From Amblyomma americanum (lineage: Eukaryota > Arthropoda > Arachnida > Ixodida > Ixodidae), in the NCBI RefSeq assembly GCF_052857255.1, contig NC_135497.1:188595326-188659325 (forward strand): a stretch of DNA of 64,000 bases, in the 5' to 3' direction. The position numbers were made by a program, and so were the translations under genes. The notes under the pieces were generated by a model. That model made no database searches and was not told where the DNA came from. It saw nothing but the letters and a program-made list of their open reading frames with translations. Of the stretch, positions 21,713 through 31,965 are shown piece by piece. Numbering within the stretch: the stretch's first letter is position 1; the number at the start of each line of letters is the position of its first letter.

Positions 21713-22529
21713 TCGTCGGGAGATTTTTGAGTGCGGAGCGTCGCCGGTGGTGCGTCGACAGCGGAGCGTTACACGTGCCAGCCCAGTGTTGCGCGTGTGC
21801 ACGTGCGAATGGTGTTTGCAAGGCAATGACGACGAAGAGCGTGCCGAGCATGAGAAGCATAGAGCTGACGTGTGAGAAAACCGGGGTGTGAAGAGAGACA
21901 GCGCAGCAGAGGCCGGGTCATTCAAGCGTAAAGGTGGGACCCGTGCTGCTATGCACCTCCCTTGGATCACCGATGCATGCCTCCTGCGTCCCTTTCAAGC
22001 ATGGAGGAGGCAACCGATGTATTGAGGGTCCGTGCTGCCGAAAGGCTCTCTTGGACAGCTTGCATTAAGCCTACGGCATTTTGGTACGCCATCGACGGGT
22101 CCTGGCTACGCTTTTTCTGCTGCTGCCAAGTTCCTGGGGCTGCTGACAGGAGTCCACCGGCTTCTTCTTGAGGTCCTCTCTGCTCCTACTACTACCTGGC
22201 TCCGTTCCGCCGCCTCCTTCTACGTAACATCAGCGATGTGTCGCAGTTCATCCACCCGTGTCCACCCTATCCACAAGGCATCTCCCGCTTCACCTGGGAC
22301 GCTCAAGTTATGGTGCACTCTTTCCTTTAATCTGCAGTGTTGTGTGAGTGTTGAGTGTGTGTTTTTCTTTTGCGTTTTCGTTTCTTATTAGCTTTTTACC
22401 TTTAAGTTATCAACACGGCTTCGTTTTGTGTTGTTTGATCTGTTTGTTGTTTCGTTTGATTGAACCTGCACGCGATAACGTTCCCCTTGTGCAGTTGGGG
22501 ACGCATTACAAATTCGCGACACACACCCA
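21713..22529. other. Unidentified ~0.8-kb insertion inside a Penelope-like element
   Basis: The two flanking segments encode consecutive parts of the same Penelope-like protein, so this piece looks inserted. It is GC-rich at first and T/GT-rich toward its right end, with no recognisable protein. A retroelement UTR or solo LTR is possible, but I could not define matching ends. Confidence 0.4.
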
Positions 22530-22875
22530 CATCAGTCCCTGCCAGCTTCAACTCACGAGTGAACCCACTCAAATCTATAGGATTCCTGCAGACGTGCTGC
22601 AAAGTCTGACCAAGAAATTGCCAAGACAAATCCAAACAAGCTTCAGCAAAAGCAACTACATAGTGACCAGATGCATACCACTGTTATTCCCTATGAGCAC
22701 GGTGTGTCATGCAGGCTTAAGAAAACAGTAGGAAGGGTTGGCATACTACAAATATTTTCTGCACCAAACAAGCTTGCAGCCCAGAGCAAGTGTGTCAACT
22801 CTGACAAGGTTCTAAATACATGTAGTGTTTTATGGTGCATAGGCAACTCAGGCCACCATGCGTCAAACTCAAGGT
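22530..22875 (+). pseudogene. Penelope-like element fragment (3' part, before GIY-YIG)
   Basis: Reads IPADVLQSLTKKL, then after a frame change TTVIPYEHGVSCRLKKT and FSAPNKLA. The copy at 41.3 kb reads MPYVHKVSHNLKKV and FSASNKLAKLC at the same place. The GIY-YIG domain itself is not preserved. Confidence 0.55.
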
Positions 22876-22984
22876 AAGGGAAATTATTGATGGTGTAGGC
22901 GGCGTAAAAAATTGTTTGGCATTACCCAAGGATAAAGGAAGAAAGAAATTTTATGAATGGTTAATATAATAACTTTAAAGAAGG

Positions 22985-23988
22985 TCGGGTAGTCTCAGCA
23001 GGCATCCTTGGCTGGGAAAGGATGTTGAGCCTCCGAACCAGTAAAACAAAACCTCAGCCTTCCTATCATGAATGAAAAGGTGGCTGAGGTGTATCAAAAA
23101 ATAAAATGAATCAGTGGGTAAAGATTTAGAGTTTGTTTAGAAAACCTGCTTCTCTTAAAAAGCTAAAAACACAAGATGTGTCAACAATTGCTTCTTCGCT
23201 AAAAAAAAAAAAAAAACTGGATGTAAAGGGATGTGTTCATTATAAAACTGAGTAAAATAATTTTTTCCTAAGTTTATCAAGTTTTGTGCATGAGTATAAA
23301 ATGTAATTATTAGGTCATCTCCAAATTTTTCACAAACCGGTTTGTCTTTTGTTAATAGAAAATTGTGTGTGATGCGCGTGCGGCCTATACAGAGACGACA
23401 TAAAATAACTTCAACAAAACGCTCTTGGTGCAAACATGACTTCCATTCACCTAGGACTGGCTTTACCAGGTGCAGTTTTTGTTTACTTCATTGTTTCAAG
23501 CTGTCTGCCATTTTTTCCTTAACTTCTGTTGTAGTAAATTTACGCAATCCTTAAACGGTATATTTACTTTTTTTATTTCCTTGACGGTATATTTACTTTT
23601 TTTATTTCCTTGCCATGAGCTTGAGCAGCGCACAAATCAGCTCTCTCATTGCCTTTTATTCCCACATGACTTGGGACCCAGTACAATTTTATATTTTGTC
23701 CTTGAGCTGTGGCAGTTAATATGTTGTGTATGATATAACCAAGCAGAGGAGTGCTTGCATTTTTATAATGGAGAGCTGTAAGTACACTTAAGGAGTCTGT
23801 GTAAATAATGGCATTTTTGAGGTTCTCGCTTAGTATTTTTTCTATGGCCACACATACTGCGTAGCATTCCGCAGTGAAGATGGATAAACACTGTGGTAGT
23901 CTTACTATTTCCTCCGAATTCGCTCGCACCACTGTGCTTCCTACGTAACTATCTGTTTTTGATCCATCAGTATAAAATGCTGTAAAAC
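22985..23988 (-). pseudogene. LINE B: RNase H domain and Cys-rich tail
   Basis: The - strand encodes an RNase H fold (FTAECYAV, IYTDSLSVLTAL, WVPSHVGIKGNERAD), followed by a tail with LCRLCIGRTRITHNFLLTKD and a degraded Cys/His knuckle. The first catalytic region, FYTDGSK-like, lies at the pogo insertion point. It comprises the last part of ORF2 and its 3' UTR. Confidence 0.7.
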
Positions 23989-24237
23989 TACCATATTTAC
24001 ATGATTGTAAGTCGACCCTTTTTTTGAAATTTAAAATTCCGAAGTGGGGGGGGTCGACTTACAATCGAAACGAAACCTTGAACTGCCAATAAAAGCGAGA
24101 AAAACAATCTGTCAGGGCCGCTACTGCGATGTTAGAAGTTTTTGTTTGCTCTACGGCTCCAAGCGTAGCGTTCAGGTATTCCGCGGGCTTTTTGGCCAGG
24201 ATTTTTCATTTTTTATTTTTACTGCGCACACCGTTAC

Positions 24238-24532
24238 CCACCGCGATGGTTCAGTGCTACTGAACAGGATACCCGGGTTAGAACCCGACCGCGGCGGCAG
24301 CGTTCGATGGAAGCGAAATGCAAAGGCGCCCGTGTGCTGTGCGATGTCAGTACAGCAGGTTAAAGATCCCCAGGTGGTCGAAATTATTCGGGAGCCCTTC
24401 ACTACGGCACCTCGTTCTTCCTTTCTTCTTTCACTCCCTCCTTTATCTCTTCCCTTACAACTGGGTTTCCGCCGATATTTGAGACAAACACTGCGCCACT
24501 TCCTTTCCCCCAAAACCAATTTCATTTCATTT
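24238..24532 (+). mobile_element. tRNA-derived SINE with a pyrimidine-rich tail (family 2)
   Basis: Head ACCGCGATGGTTCAGTG and B box GGGTTAGAACCC. Then CGATGGAAGCGAAATGC, GTGCGATGTCAGTAC and CCAGGTGGTCGAAATTATT, and a C/T-rich tail ending near AAAACCAATTTCA. The same tail occurs at 44910-45202. It is nested in the pogo element, so it is the younger of the two. I could not define a clear target duplication. Confidence 0.7.
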
Positions 24533-24771
24533 CACTCGCGGGAAGGGCCGCTGTCCCGCTGTTCCAATAGCGGAGTCTGTGCCAGCGCCCGGGAGTGTCG
24601 CTAGCTGATGGAAGAGCCACTATTTCAGTTGGTTGCGCAATACATAACAGCAGCGCTTCTGGGGAATGCCGATGTTTGCTGGAAGAGCCGACGCCCCGAC
24701 ACTGATCATTCTTTGTTTGGTGGTGCTTGGAGTTGGTGCTTTTGAGTCGACTGCCGGCCGCGTGCTTCGCC

Positions 24772-26024
24772 ATGAGCTCTCCAGGTTCGAAAAGCATTCG
24801 GTGCTCATTCACTGCAGCGTTCAAGAGGGGGGCCATCATTTACGCCGAAGAAACCAACAACTGTGCGGCGGGCCGCAAGTTCGACGTTTCTGAACGGTTG
24901 GTGCGGGAGTGGCGGAAGCAGCGAGACAAAATTTTCGATTGCGACTCCAAGCGAAGAGGTTTCCACGGGCCGAAGTCGGGACGCTTTCTGGAGCTGGAGG
25001 TCAAGCTTGCAGCGTATGTCACCGAAATACGTGATCGGTCCCTTCCAGTGACATGCAAAATGATCACGCAACAAGCCCGGGTCTTTGCTGCGGAAGCTGG
25101 AATACTCCGAACAGACTTCAAAGCCAGCAGGGCTTGGGCTTCGAAATTTTTGAAGAGGGCTGGCTTCTCTCTTCATTGGCGTACTAGTGTATGCCAGAAG
25201 CTGCCTGCTGCTTACGAGGAGAAAGTTCTCGCCTTCCATTGGCACTACCTCAAGCTCGGCGACTCGCGGCGATACCTGCTCGGCCAAATCGGCAATGCGG
25301 ACCAGACTCCCGTCTACTTCGACGTGACGAGCAACACAACAGTGAGTGTGAGGGGAGCTCGCGAGGTTAAGCTTCTCACGACAGGAAACGAGAAACTTCG
25401 GTTCACTGTTATGGTATCATGCTTGGCAGATGGCACAAAGCTCCGACCGTACATCGTCTTCAAAAGAAAAACTATGCCAAAGGAAATGTTCCCGAAAGGT
25501 GTGATTGTGCGAGTGAACGAAAAAGGCTTTATGACAGATGACTTAGTTATTGATTGGTACCGTCGGGTGTGGCTTTTGAGGCCAGGGGCATCCCTCAAAA
25601 ATCGCAATCTGAACCTCCTCGTACTGGACTCATTTCACGGCCACCTTACCGCGAAAGTGAAGGCAGAGCTCCGAAAAGAAGATACAGATATGCTGGTGAT
25701 TCCCGGCGGTCTGACGGTGCAGCTGCAACCGCTAGAAGTTGGCATTAACAAGCCATTCAAGGACTTGCTCCGGCGTGAGTACAAGTGGCTAGCGGCAGAA
25801 AGGCGGGAACTTATGCTAACGGGGCGCGTGAAGAGAGCCTCCTGGCGGCTGTGTGTGGGTGGGTGATTTCCGCTTGGGCGGCCGTTCCACGCGATGTCGT
25901 GGTGCGGTCATTTAGGAAGTGCGGGCTTTCCATGGAGGACGATGTGCTGTGGGATTGCAGCGGCGATGACAACGACGGCGACGACAGCAGTACCACTGAA
26001 GATGACTCAAGTGAGGATGAATAG
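24772..26024 (+). pseudogene. pogo-like transposase (CENP-B HTH + DDE_1), one frameshift
   Basis: Starts at ATG 24772 (MSSPGSKSIRC). Residues ~10-50 form a Psq/Brinker-like helix-turn-helix, ~65-135 a CENP-B-type DNA-binding region (ending FLKRAGFSLHW), and ~165-340 the DDE core. Candidate catalytic residues are D177 in NADQTP and D286 in LLVLDSFHGH. The third position is E322 in LQPLEVGINKPFK, where pogo relatives normally have D, spaced 35 residues. The frame runs to a stop at 25866, but the conserved C-terminus (AAVCGWVISAWAAV, then an acidic tail) continues in another frame to 26024. One indel at about 25820-25850 therefore breaks the gene. Probably inactive but young. Confidence 0.8.
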
Positions 26025-26348
26025 CCCATCTATGCAATAAATTTTCGTTTTTGAAGCCCTCCACCGTTTTTTTTTTTTGACATGCGATTGGGGGGGTTGA
26101 CTTACATTCACGTCAACTTTTTTTTTTTTCTCGGACATGCGATTTGGGGGGGTTGACTTACATTCGAGTCGACTTACAATCGTGTAAATACGGTACTGTA
26201 TTTTTCTTCGAAGACAAGGAATTCTTGTATTATAAGTTGTTGTGGAGTTTGTTTTTTATGGAACTGTGTAAGAGTGAAGTCACAGGTTGCCCGAATATTG
26301 TACCATGGAGACAGTGTATCTTGTCTTCAAGCAATGCAAGGTAATGTA

Positions 26349-27052
26349 CTGTGGAACCTCGATTATACGATTTTGAGGGGACCACGAAAAACCGGCGTAT
26401 AATTGAAAAACGAAGAATATCGGCAGTAGCATTCAGTCTTGCCCGAAAAACCGGCAGCAACCGCCTGAGTGATGCCACCCAAGAAAGGTAGATCAAATTA
26501 TTTAAAAAATGTCAACACTCAAGCATTTGTTCGGAGGAAGTGTGAGCAACTCTTTATTCTCACGTTTAAAAGAAATCTGACTTTTTTCAGGACATTTTCC
26601 CAGCCGCGACACATTAGTTTCCTCTCAAGAGTTGCGACATTTGACAGCAGGTCGCCGTCTTCGTCATGAGCACAAGCAAACTGCCGAATGTTGTCGACAC
26701 GCTAGCTTCCATAACGTCGTCCGTGTCCTCCTCGTCGGAGGTGCCTGCAGCGTCAGCACACACATTGTCGATGATTTCATCTAGTGACATCATTGTCGAC
26801 ACAAATGTAATCCGCAAAGGTTACTGGCAGCTGTAGAGTGCCGAACTCGGGTTCTTCGTCGACTGAGACTGCAGCCTCAATAATAGAGGAGGCATCGCAT
26901 CTCTTGAATCCACAGTGCCCAAAGGAATTTGCGATCGTGTATGAGGAGATCGCGTCCCATGCACTAGCTATGTAGTGCATAGCATCAAGGACAGATAGCT
27001 TCCTGTCTGCCTGACTGTATTCCATGCTCGCCAGCTGACGCTGCACGAGGGC
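26349..27052 (-). mobile_element. Tigger-like DNA transposon fragment (3' end)
   Basis: One end is present: CTGTGGAACCTCGATTATACG next to TA at 26347-26348, a Tigger-style terminal sequence. The - strand encodes a transposase C-terminus (KLSVLDAMHYIASAWDAISS, then FGHCGF) and a degenerate acidic tail. The other terminal repeat is missing; the piece breaks near an A-run at 27061-27074. It is inserted in LINE copy B. Confidence 0.6.
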
Positions 27053-27189
27053 TTGCCGTTAAAAAAAAAAAAAAGCAGGCACGGTGCGCGGCCTTCCTTT
27101 ATGCTGCGGCTACCACTGTGGTTGACGCGAGCCGCATTTCCGAGCACTTTTGTTTTTTTTTGGGGAAGATTTCGCATTCATTACCAACC

Positions 27190-27731
27190 GGCTACAATGC
27201 CAAGGTATTGGCACATCTCTTCGAAACGCAGGAGGAGTGGCCTTATAGCTAGCGGTTTGTTGTTAAACAATGTTTAGACGGGCACTTTGTGACTATGGGG
27301 TAACATAGGTGTTTGGGCAGCGAACGGATTTTTAAAATGTGCGAGCATGTGAGCATGGTTCTTCTGTCTGTAAGTGATGGTTCGTTGGTTACCACATAAA
27401 GACTGTTTATGGGTGACGTCCTGTATGCACCGGTGGAAAGACTCAAACCTAAATTATGTACTGGATCCAGCCGTGCAAGGTATGACTGCCTCGCTGATCC
27501 ATAAACTATGCATCCATAATCTAATGTAGAGCGTACTACAGAGCGATGAATTTGTAAAAGACAAGTCCTACTGGAACACTAGTGTTTTCGTGAGAGTACT
27601 TCTAGTATATCCAGGGATTGAGAAGCTTTCTTTTTGAGGGTGTTTATGTGTGGTAGGAATGTGAGCTTTTTGTCAAAAGTTATTCCTAGAAATTTGTGCT
27701 TATCTTTAACTGGTAGTGTGACTTTGTTGGA
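27190..27731 (-). pseudogene. LINE B ORF2: conserved post-RT region
   Basis: The - strand reads LDYGCIVYGSA, then LSLSTGAYRTSPINSLYV and NEPSLTDRR, the region after the RT palm in Jockey/I-type ORF2. It then continues in another frame as NKPLAIRPLLLRFEEM. Frame changes make it non-functional. The right boundary abuts the gypsy LTR. Confidence 0.65.
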
Positions 27732-27884
27732 GCTAAGGCGAGGAAGAACCAGCTCCGAAAGCGTTGAGGTTCGAACTGTTTATTTGTGCTGCTCGCACTG
27801 CGGCGACCTAGCCGAACTTCCTCTTTCTTGTCCGGCACCGCGTGCCATGGCCTGCAAGCCGAGCGCGGCGCGAGGAGCGCTACA
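27732..27884 (-). repeat. 3' LTR of the gypsy element
   Basis: On the - strand it begins TGTAGCGCTCC after a purine-rich tract (GGGGGGACTGGGGGAG) and ends CCTCGCCTTAGC. It is about 150 bp, short for a gypsy LTR, and matches 31852-31964. Confidence 0.65.
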
Positions 27885-27972
27885 GGGCTCCCCCAGTCCC
27901 CCCGTAGATCGAAGCCACAGGATTCGCCCAGTGGATGTGCTTGGAGGAAGCTGCGCACAATGGTGGCACAGT

Positions 27973-28280
27973 CTAAACGAGAGCGAGTGTAGGGCCGATG
28001 GGCATAGGAGTGGCTGGTTTGAGGTGGTCAGCAGGCACGATGTCCTCACGGCCATTGACGTCTAACGTGAAGGTCTTCTGCGCACGATGGAGGACGCGGA
28101 ACAGTCCATCGTAGGCCGGCGTGAAGGATGGACGGACGTGGTCACGGTGAATGAAGACATCGGTGCAGGAGGCCAGGTCCTGGCTGACAAACACGGACAG
28201 AGGGTGACGGGCTGCAGGGGTGACAGGAGTAATGTGGCGAAATGTGCTGCGTAGGTCTCGGCTGTAGGTGGAAGCGTCAT
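27973..28280 (-). pseudogene. gypsy integrase C-terminal segment
   Basis: The reading frame contains FVSQDLASCTDVFIHRD and VRPSFTPAYDG, then VLHRAQKTFTLDVNGRED and DHLKPA. This is the tail that follows the integrase core in gypsy polyproteins. It is separated from the core by frame changes. Confidence 0.65.
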
Positions 28281-28338
28281 GGATTAACGAAGGGGAGGAA
28301 GGAGAGCAGAATTCCCCAGGGAGACGCAGGGTAACGCT

Positions 28339-28725
28339 TTAGACTAGCTCAGCAGAAGAGCTGCCGAGATCAGCCTTCAGTGCCGAGCGAATGCCCAAGA
28401 GGATGAGGGGAAGGTGATCGGACCAGCGTTCCCTTGGCTGATAAGTGGTAAGGGCAGCCTTCAGTTTTCGATGCAGACGTCCTACCATGCCACTGGCCGA
28501 ACGATGGTAGGCGGTCGTATGGACGTGGCGAACGCCCAGAATATTGGCAAGAGCAGCAAACAGGGCCGACTGAAACTGCCGACCGCGGTCGGTGGTGACG
28601 AAACGAGAGACCCAGCCGGCCATGAAGGCCGAAGCAACGGTCTCAGCTGTAGTGTCAGCAATGGGCAACGCTTTGGGCCAGTGGGTGAAATGGTCCACAC
28701 AGGTGAGCAGATAAGAGGCCCACAT
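28339..28725 (-). pseudogene. gypsy integrase core, catalytic Glu replaced
   Basis: Contains VDHFTHWPKA (first Asp) and FVTTDRGRQF (second Asp). At the third position it reads SGMVGRLHRKLK, where the family has G-x-V-E-R-x-H-R; the catalytic Glu is Gly. This copy could not integrate even if the frame were intact. Confidence 0.75.
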
Positions 28726-28850
28726 GATAATGGGAGTGGTCCAACAATGTCTATGTGAACGTGGGAAAACTGTGTGTCAGGCGGCCGAAAAGGAGAGGCA
28801 GGCGTGACAGTATGCCGGTGAACTTTGACATGCTGGCAGTGAAGACAGGT

Positions 28851-29640
28851 TCATGCCCAGTGGCGGATGTCAGCATTGATGCGTGGCCAAAAGAAACGCG
28901 ATGTGATCAGCTTCTGCGTAGCACGAATACCAGGGTGGCTCAGGTGGTGCAGTTTTTCAAAAATGGTGCGACTGAAAGCCAAAGGTACGTAGGGGCGCGA
29001 GACGCCAGTGGATGTCTCACACGTAATGGACTGGGAGGAAAATGGCAGGGGACATTCGACGAAGGACAGGGACGTGGATGAGGACCGAAAACGTTGCAGC
29101 TCTGGATCACTGCGCTGTGCAGCCGCTAGCTCCTCCATGTCCACTAGTGATTCGAATGCCATGGCACCAACATGGGAAAGCGCATTAGTAGCAGCAGCAG
29201 CATTCTCCGGGCCATGGACGTGACGGAGATCCACTGTAAACTCGGAGATAAAACACAGTTGGCGGATCTCACGTGCAGTGTAGGTGCCGTGGTTCTTTTG
29301 GAAGGCAAACGCCAAGGGCTTGTGGTCCGTGATGACGTGAAAGTCCCAGCCCTCCAGGAAGTGGCGAAAGTGCTTGATGGCGAGGTACACAGCGAGCAAT
29401 TCTCAACCAAAGGTGCTGTATTTAGTCTCAGGTGGCTTCAGCTTTTGGGAGAAAAAACAGACTATAGACGTGCTGCTCGAGAACTGCGCCGACGGCAATA
29501 CCCGAGGTGTCGGTGACGAGGCGCAGTGGAGCATCAGGAACTGGATGTATGAGCGAAGTGGCATCTGCGAGCGCCTTCTTGGCAGCAGCAAATGCAGCGG
29601 CAGCGTCCTCAGTCAACTCAAGTGGCGCAGCAGAATCTTT
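28851..29640 (-). pseudogene. gypsy RNase H and integrase zinc-binding region
   Basis: The frame 28851-29399 has LAIKHFRHFLEG, VITDHKPLAFAF and FTVDLRHVHGPEN (RNase H). Then comes LHHLSHPGIRATQKLI, the His pair of the integrase HHCC finger, before a stop. 29400-29640 holds the start of RNase H in another frame. Confidence 0.7.
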
Positions 29641-30994
29641 TTTTCGTAGCCAAAAGATCAGTCAGAGGCTTCAGGAAAGAGGCACACTTCGGGAGAAAGC
29701 GGCGATGAAAGTTCAGAATGCCCAAGAATTCTCTGAGCTTTTTGAGTGACACGGGGGCGGGAAAATTTTGAATGACTTTGACTTTGCTGTCGAGAGGCCG
29801 AATGCCCTGTGCAGTGACAAGGTGGCTGAGGAACTCTATTGTAGCGATACCAAAGAGGCCCTTGTGCGGGTTGATGACGAGCCCATATTTATCCAGTCAG
29901 TGGAAGAGGGCACGCAAATGAGCTTCATGTTCAGTACTGGATGAACTTGCTATGAGGAGATCATCGATGTAAGCGAACACGAAGTCGAGGCCTTGCGTAA
30001 GCTCGCTGATAGCTCGCTGAAAAATCTGTGTGACGTTGTGCAAGCCAAAAGGCATCCGCACGTACTCAAAGAGGCCGAATGGTGTGGTAATGGCCGTCTA
30101 CGGAATATCAGCGGGCTCCACAGGAATTTGATTATAAGCCTTCACTAAGTCGATTTTAGAGAAGATTATGCACCCAGCCAGATTTGATGCGAAGTTCTGT
30201 ATGCGAGGAAGTGGATAGTGGTCTGGTAAAGTGTAAGCGTTGAGGGCGCGGTAATCTCCACATGGTCTCCAGTCGCCCGGACCTTTCTTTGGCACCAGGT
30301 GAAGTGGCGATGCCCGGTTGCTGGAGGAAGGGCGTACTATGCCGAGTTCCAGCATATGTTGGAACTCACGCCGAGCTATAGCGAGGCACTCTCCCGACAA
30401 ATGTCGAGGGCGAGCAAACACTGGAGGTCCCGAAGTCACAATGTGGTGAGTGATAGAGTGCTTCACCGGTGACTCTGTGGTATGTGGCTTTGTGAGGTTG
30501 GGAAAATCAGCCGGAACTTTCGCATACGGCAAAACAGGAACGAGAGCGCGAAGCCCCGTTGCCGCAGAGGTGGAGAGTACGCCATTGACGAAGAGGTGCG
30601 TGCTGAGATCTATGAGGCGATGAGCTTGCATGTTGATGGCTAGGTTGAAGAAACTGAGGAAGTCCGCGCTGAGAACAGCTTGCAAGACGTCAGCGATAAT
30701 GAAGATCCAGCAAAACGTGCAGCGCAATCCGAGATTAAGCGTCAGGGACCATTGGCCGTACGTGGAAATGGGGGAATTGTTGATCGTTTCAGCGGGGAGG
30801 TCTGTTCGTTGCGACAGAGATCTGCCCAAGAGGCCGCTATGATGCTGACTTGTACTCCCGTGTCGACCACGAAAACGAGTGCCAGTAATCTTGTTGGAGA
30901 CATAAAAGAGGCAGCATGTCCGTCCACCAGCACCACTTGCCGCCGTCAGTGGCCGGTCGCAGCGTTTCCCGACCGGGAGCACGGGTGTGTGCAC
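29640..30994 (-). pseudogene. gypsy protease/reverse transcriptase with premature stop
   Basis: At about 30870, VFVVDTG is a retropepsin D-T-G site (surrounding [14 protein letters not shown]). Downstream are [38 protein letters not shown] and [13 protein letters not shown] (RT fingers and first Asp). An in-frame TAG follows IPVEPADIP near 30100. The frame continues TAITTPFGLFEYVRMPFGL and has the active site AYIDD. Several further breaks are present. Confidence 0.75.
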
Positions 30995-31319
30995 TTGCGG
31001 GCAGGGCTGCCGAAAATATGGTGGTACCAGCAGACAGCCGAGGGCGAGGTGGCTGGCCGCACGTCGGATGGTTGGGATTCCGGGGAGCGGCGGTGTGGCC
31101 TAAACCTCGGCGGAGAACGGCGCGGCAAAGGCACGAGGACATCGAGCCGCCTGGCAAGAGCATCAAGTCGACATTCGATGCTGGCAAGCTGGGAGTCCGC
31201 AGCAGTAGCTGGAGGCGGACAGGTCACAGAGCTGACGTTGGGGAGCCGTGACTAGTCCGCAACACGGTCAGCGAGTTCAGCGAGCTTGTCTAATGAAATA
31301 TCACCCGCAGCTGCGAGGT

Positions 31320-31801
31320 CTAGCGTCTAGGTGGAAGATGCTGAAGGAACAACTCACGCAGAAGTGGGTCAGGCTGAGCAGTGGAGTCTCCCAGAAGCTG
31401 GCGCATGTGACGGAGGAGCTGCGAAGGGCGGCTGTCAGCAAGCTCTGTAGCACTGAGGAGCTGCTGGAGTTTGCTGCCCTCGGGCGCTGACTTGCGTTCG
31501 ATGATAGCTGCCTTCAACGTGTCGAAGGGTCGAGCCGAGTCTGGCGAGCTGATGACGTCCACTAAGTCCTCAGCGACGTCAGGAGGCAAGGACGACACGA
31601 GGTGGAGGAACTTGTCTCCTGGCTGGTGATACGTCGCAGCTGGAAATGCGCCTCAACCTGCAGGAGCCAGGCACGGGGGCTAGTGGGCCAAAATGGCGGC
31701 AGGCTGACTAGCTGGAACGCGGCCACCGAAGCACCGAGAGGCTGAGCGTCCTGGGACGCGTTGCCGCCGGTAAGAAGGGCGGAAGAGCCAGGGGAATCCA
31801 T
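31320..31801 (-). pseudogene. gypsy Gag, frameshifted
   Basis: Starts at ATG 31801 (MDSPGSSALL). FWPTSPRAWLLQVEAHFQLR is the conserved Gag capsid entry motif of this gypsy lineage. A frame change near 31580 leads to LPPDVAEDLVDVISSP and LQQLLSATELADSRPSQLLR. Known role: capsid. Non-functional here. Confidence 0.7.
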
Positions 31802-31822
31802 GTAGGATGATGGGGTTGCGTG

Positions 31823-31840
31823 TTCAAAGCCGGGCCACCA
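31823..31840 (-). promoter_or_regulatory. Candidate primer-binding site of the gypsy element
   Basis: The - strand reads TGGTGGCCCGGCTTTGAA about 11 bases inside the recognisable LTR end. A PBS starts with TGG, complementary to the CCA end of a tRNA. The extra 11 bases suggest that the LTR originally extended this far. Confidence 0.4.
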
Positions 31841-31851
31841 AATCTGCCGGC

Positions 31852-31964
31852 GCTAAGGCGAGGAAGAACCAGCTCCGACAGCGTTGAGGTTCAAACTTTT
31901 TATTTGCGCTGCTCGCGCTGCGGCGGCCTAGCCCAACTTCCTCTTTCTTGGAGCCGAGCGCGGC
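31852..31964 (-). repeat. 5' LTR of the gypsy element, truncated
   Basis: Matches 27732-27884 with an internal deletion of about 25 bases and without the first ~15 bases of the LTR. Confidence 0.65.
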
Positions 31965-31965
31965 A

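Larger units (their letters stand above)
23991..26193 (+). mobile_element. pogo-like DNA transposon (Tc1/mariner superfamily), 2.2 kb
   Basis: Terminal inverted repeats of about 26 bp: left CCATATTTACATGATTGTAA, right (reverse complement) CCGTATTTACACGATTGTAA, each continuing to GTCGAC. Both ends are flanked by TA (23989-23990 and 26194-26195). It carries one transposase gene and a SINE (24238-24532). It is inserted into the RNase H region of LINE copy B. Confidence 0.85.
27732..31964 (-). mobile_element. Ty3/gypsy LTR retrotransposon, degenerate, 4.2 kb
   Basis: Order on the - strand: LTR (right), primer-binding-site candidate, Gag, protease, reverse transcriptase, RNase H, integrase, polypurine tract, LTR (left). 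This is the gypsy order. Its insertion splits LINE copy B. Many frame breaks, a stop in RT and loss of the integrase Glu show that it is dead. Confidence 0.85.

Noticed and set aside
24805..25607. Reverse-strand ORFs inside the pogo transposase
   Set aside because: Shadows of the conserved + strand frame, with no domain.
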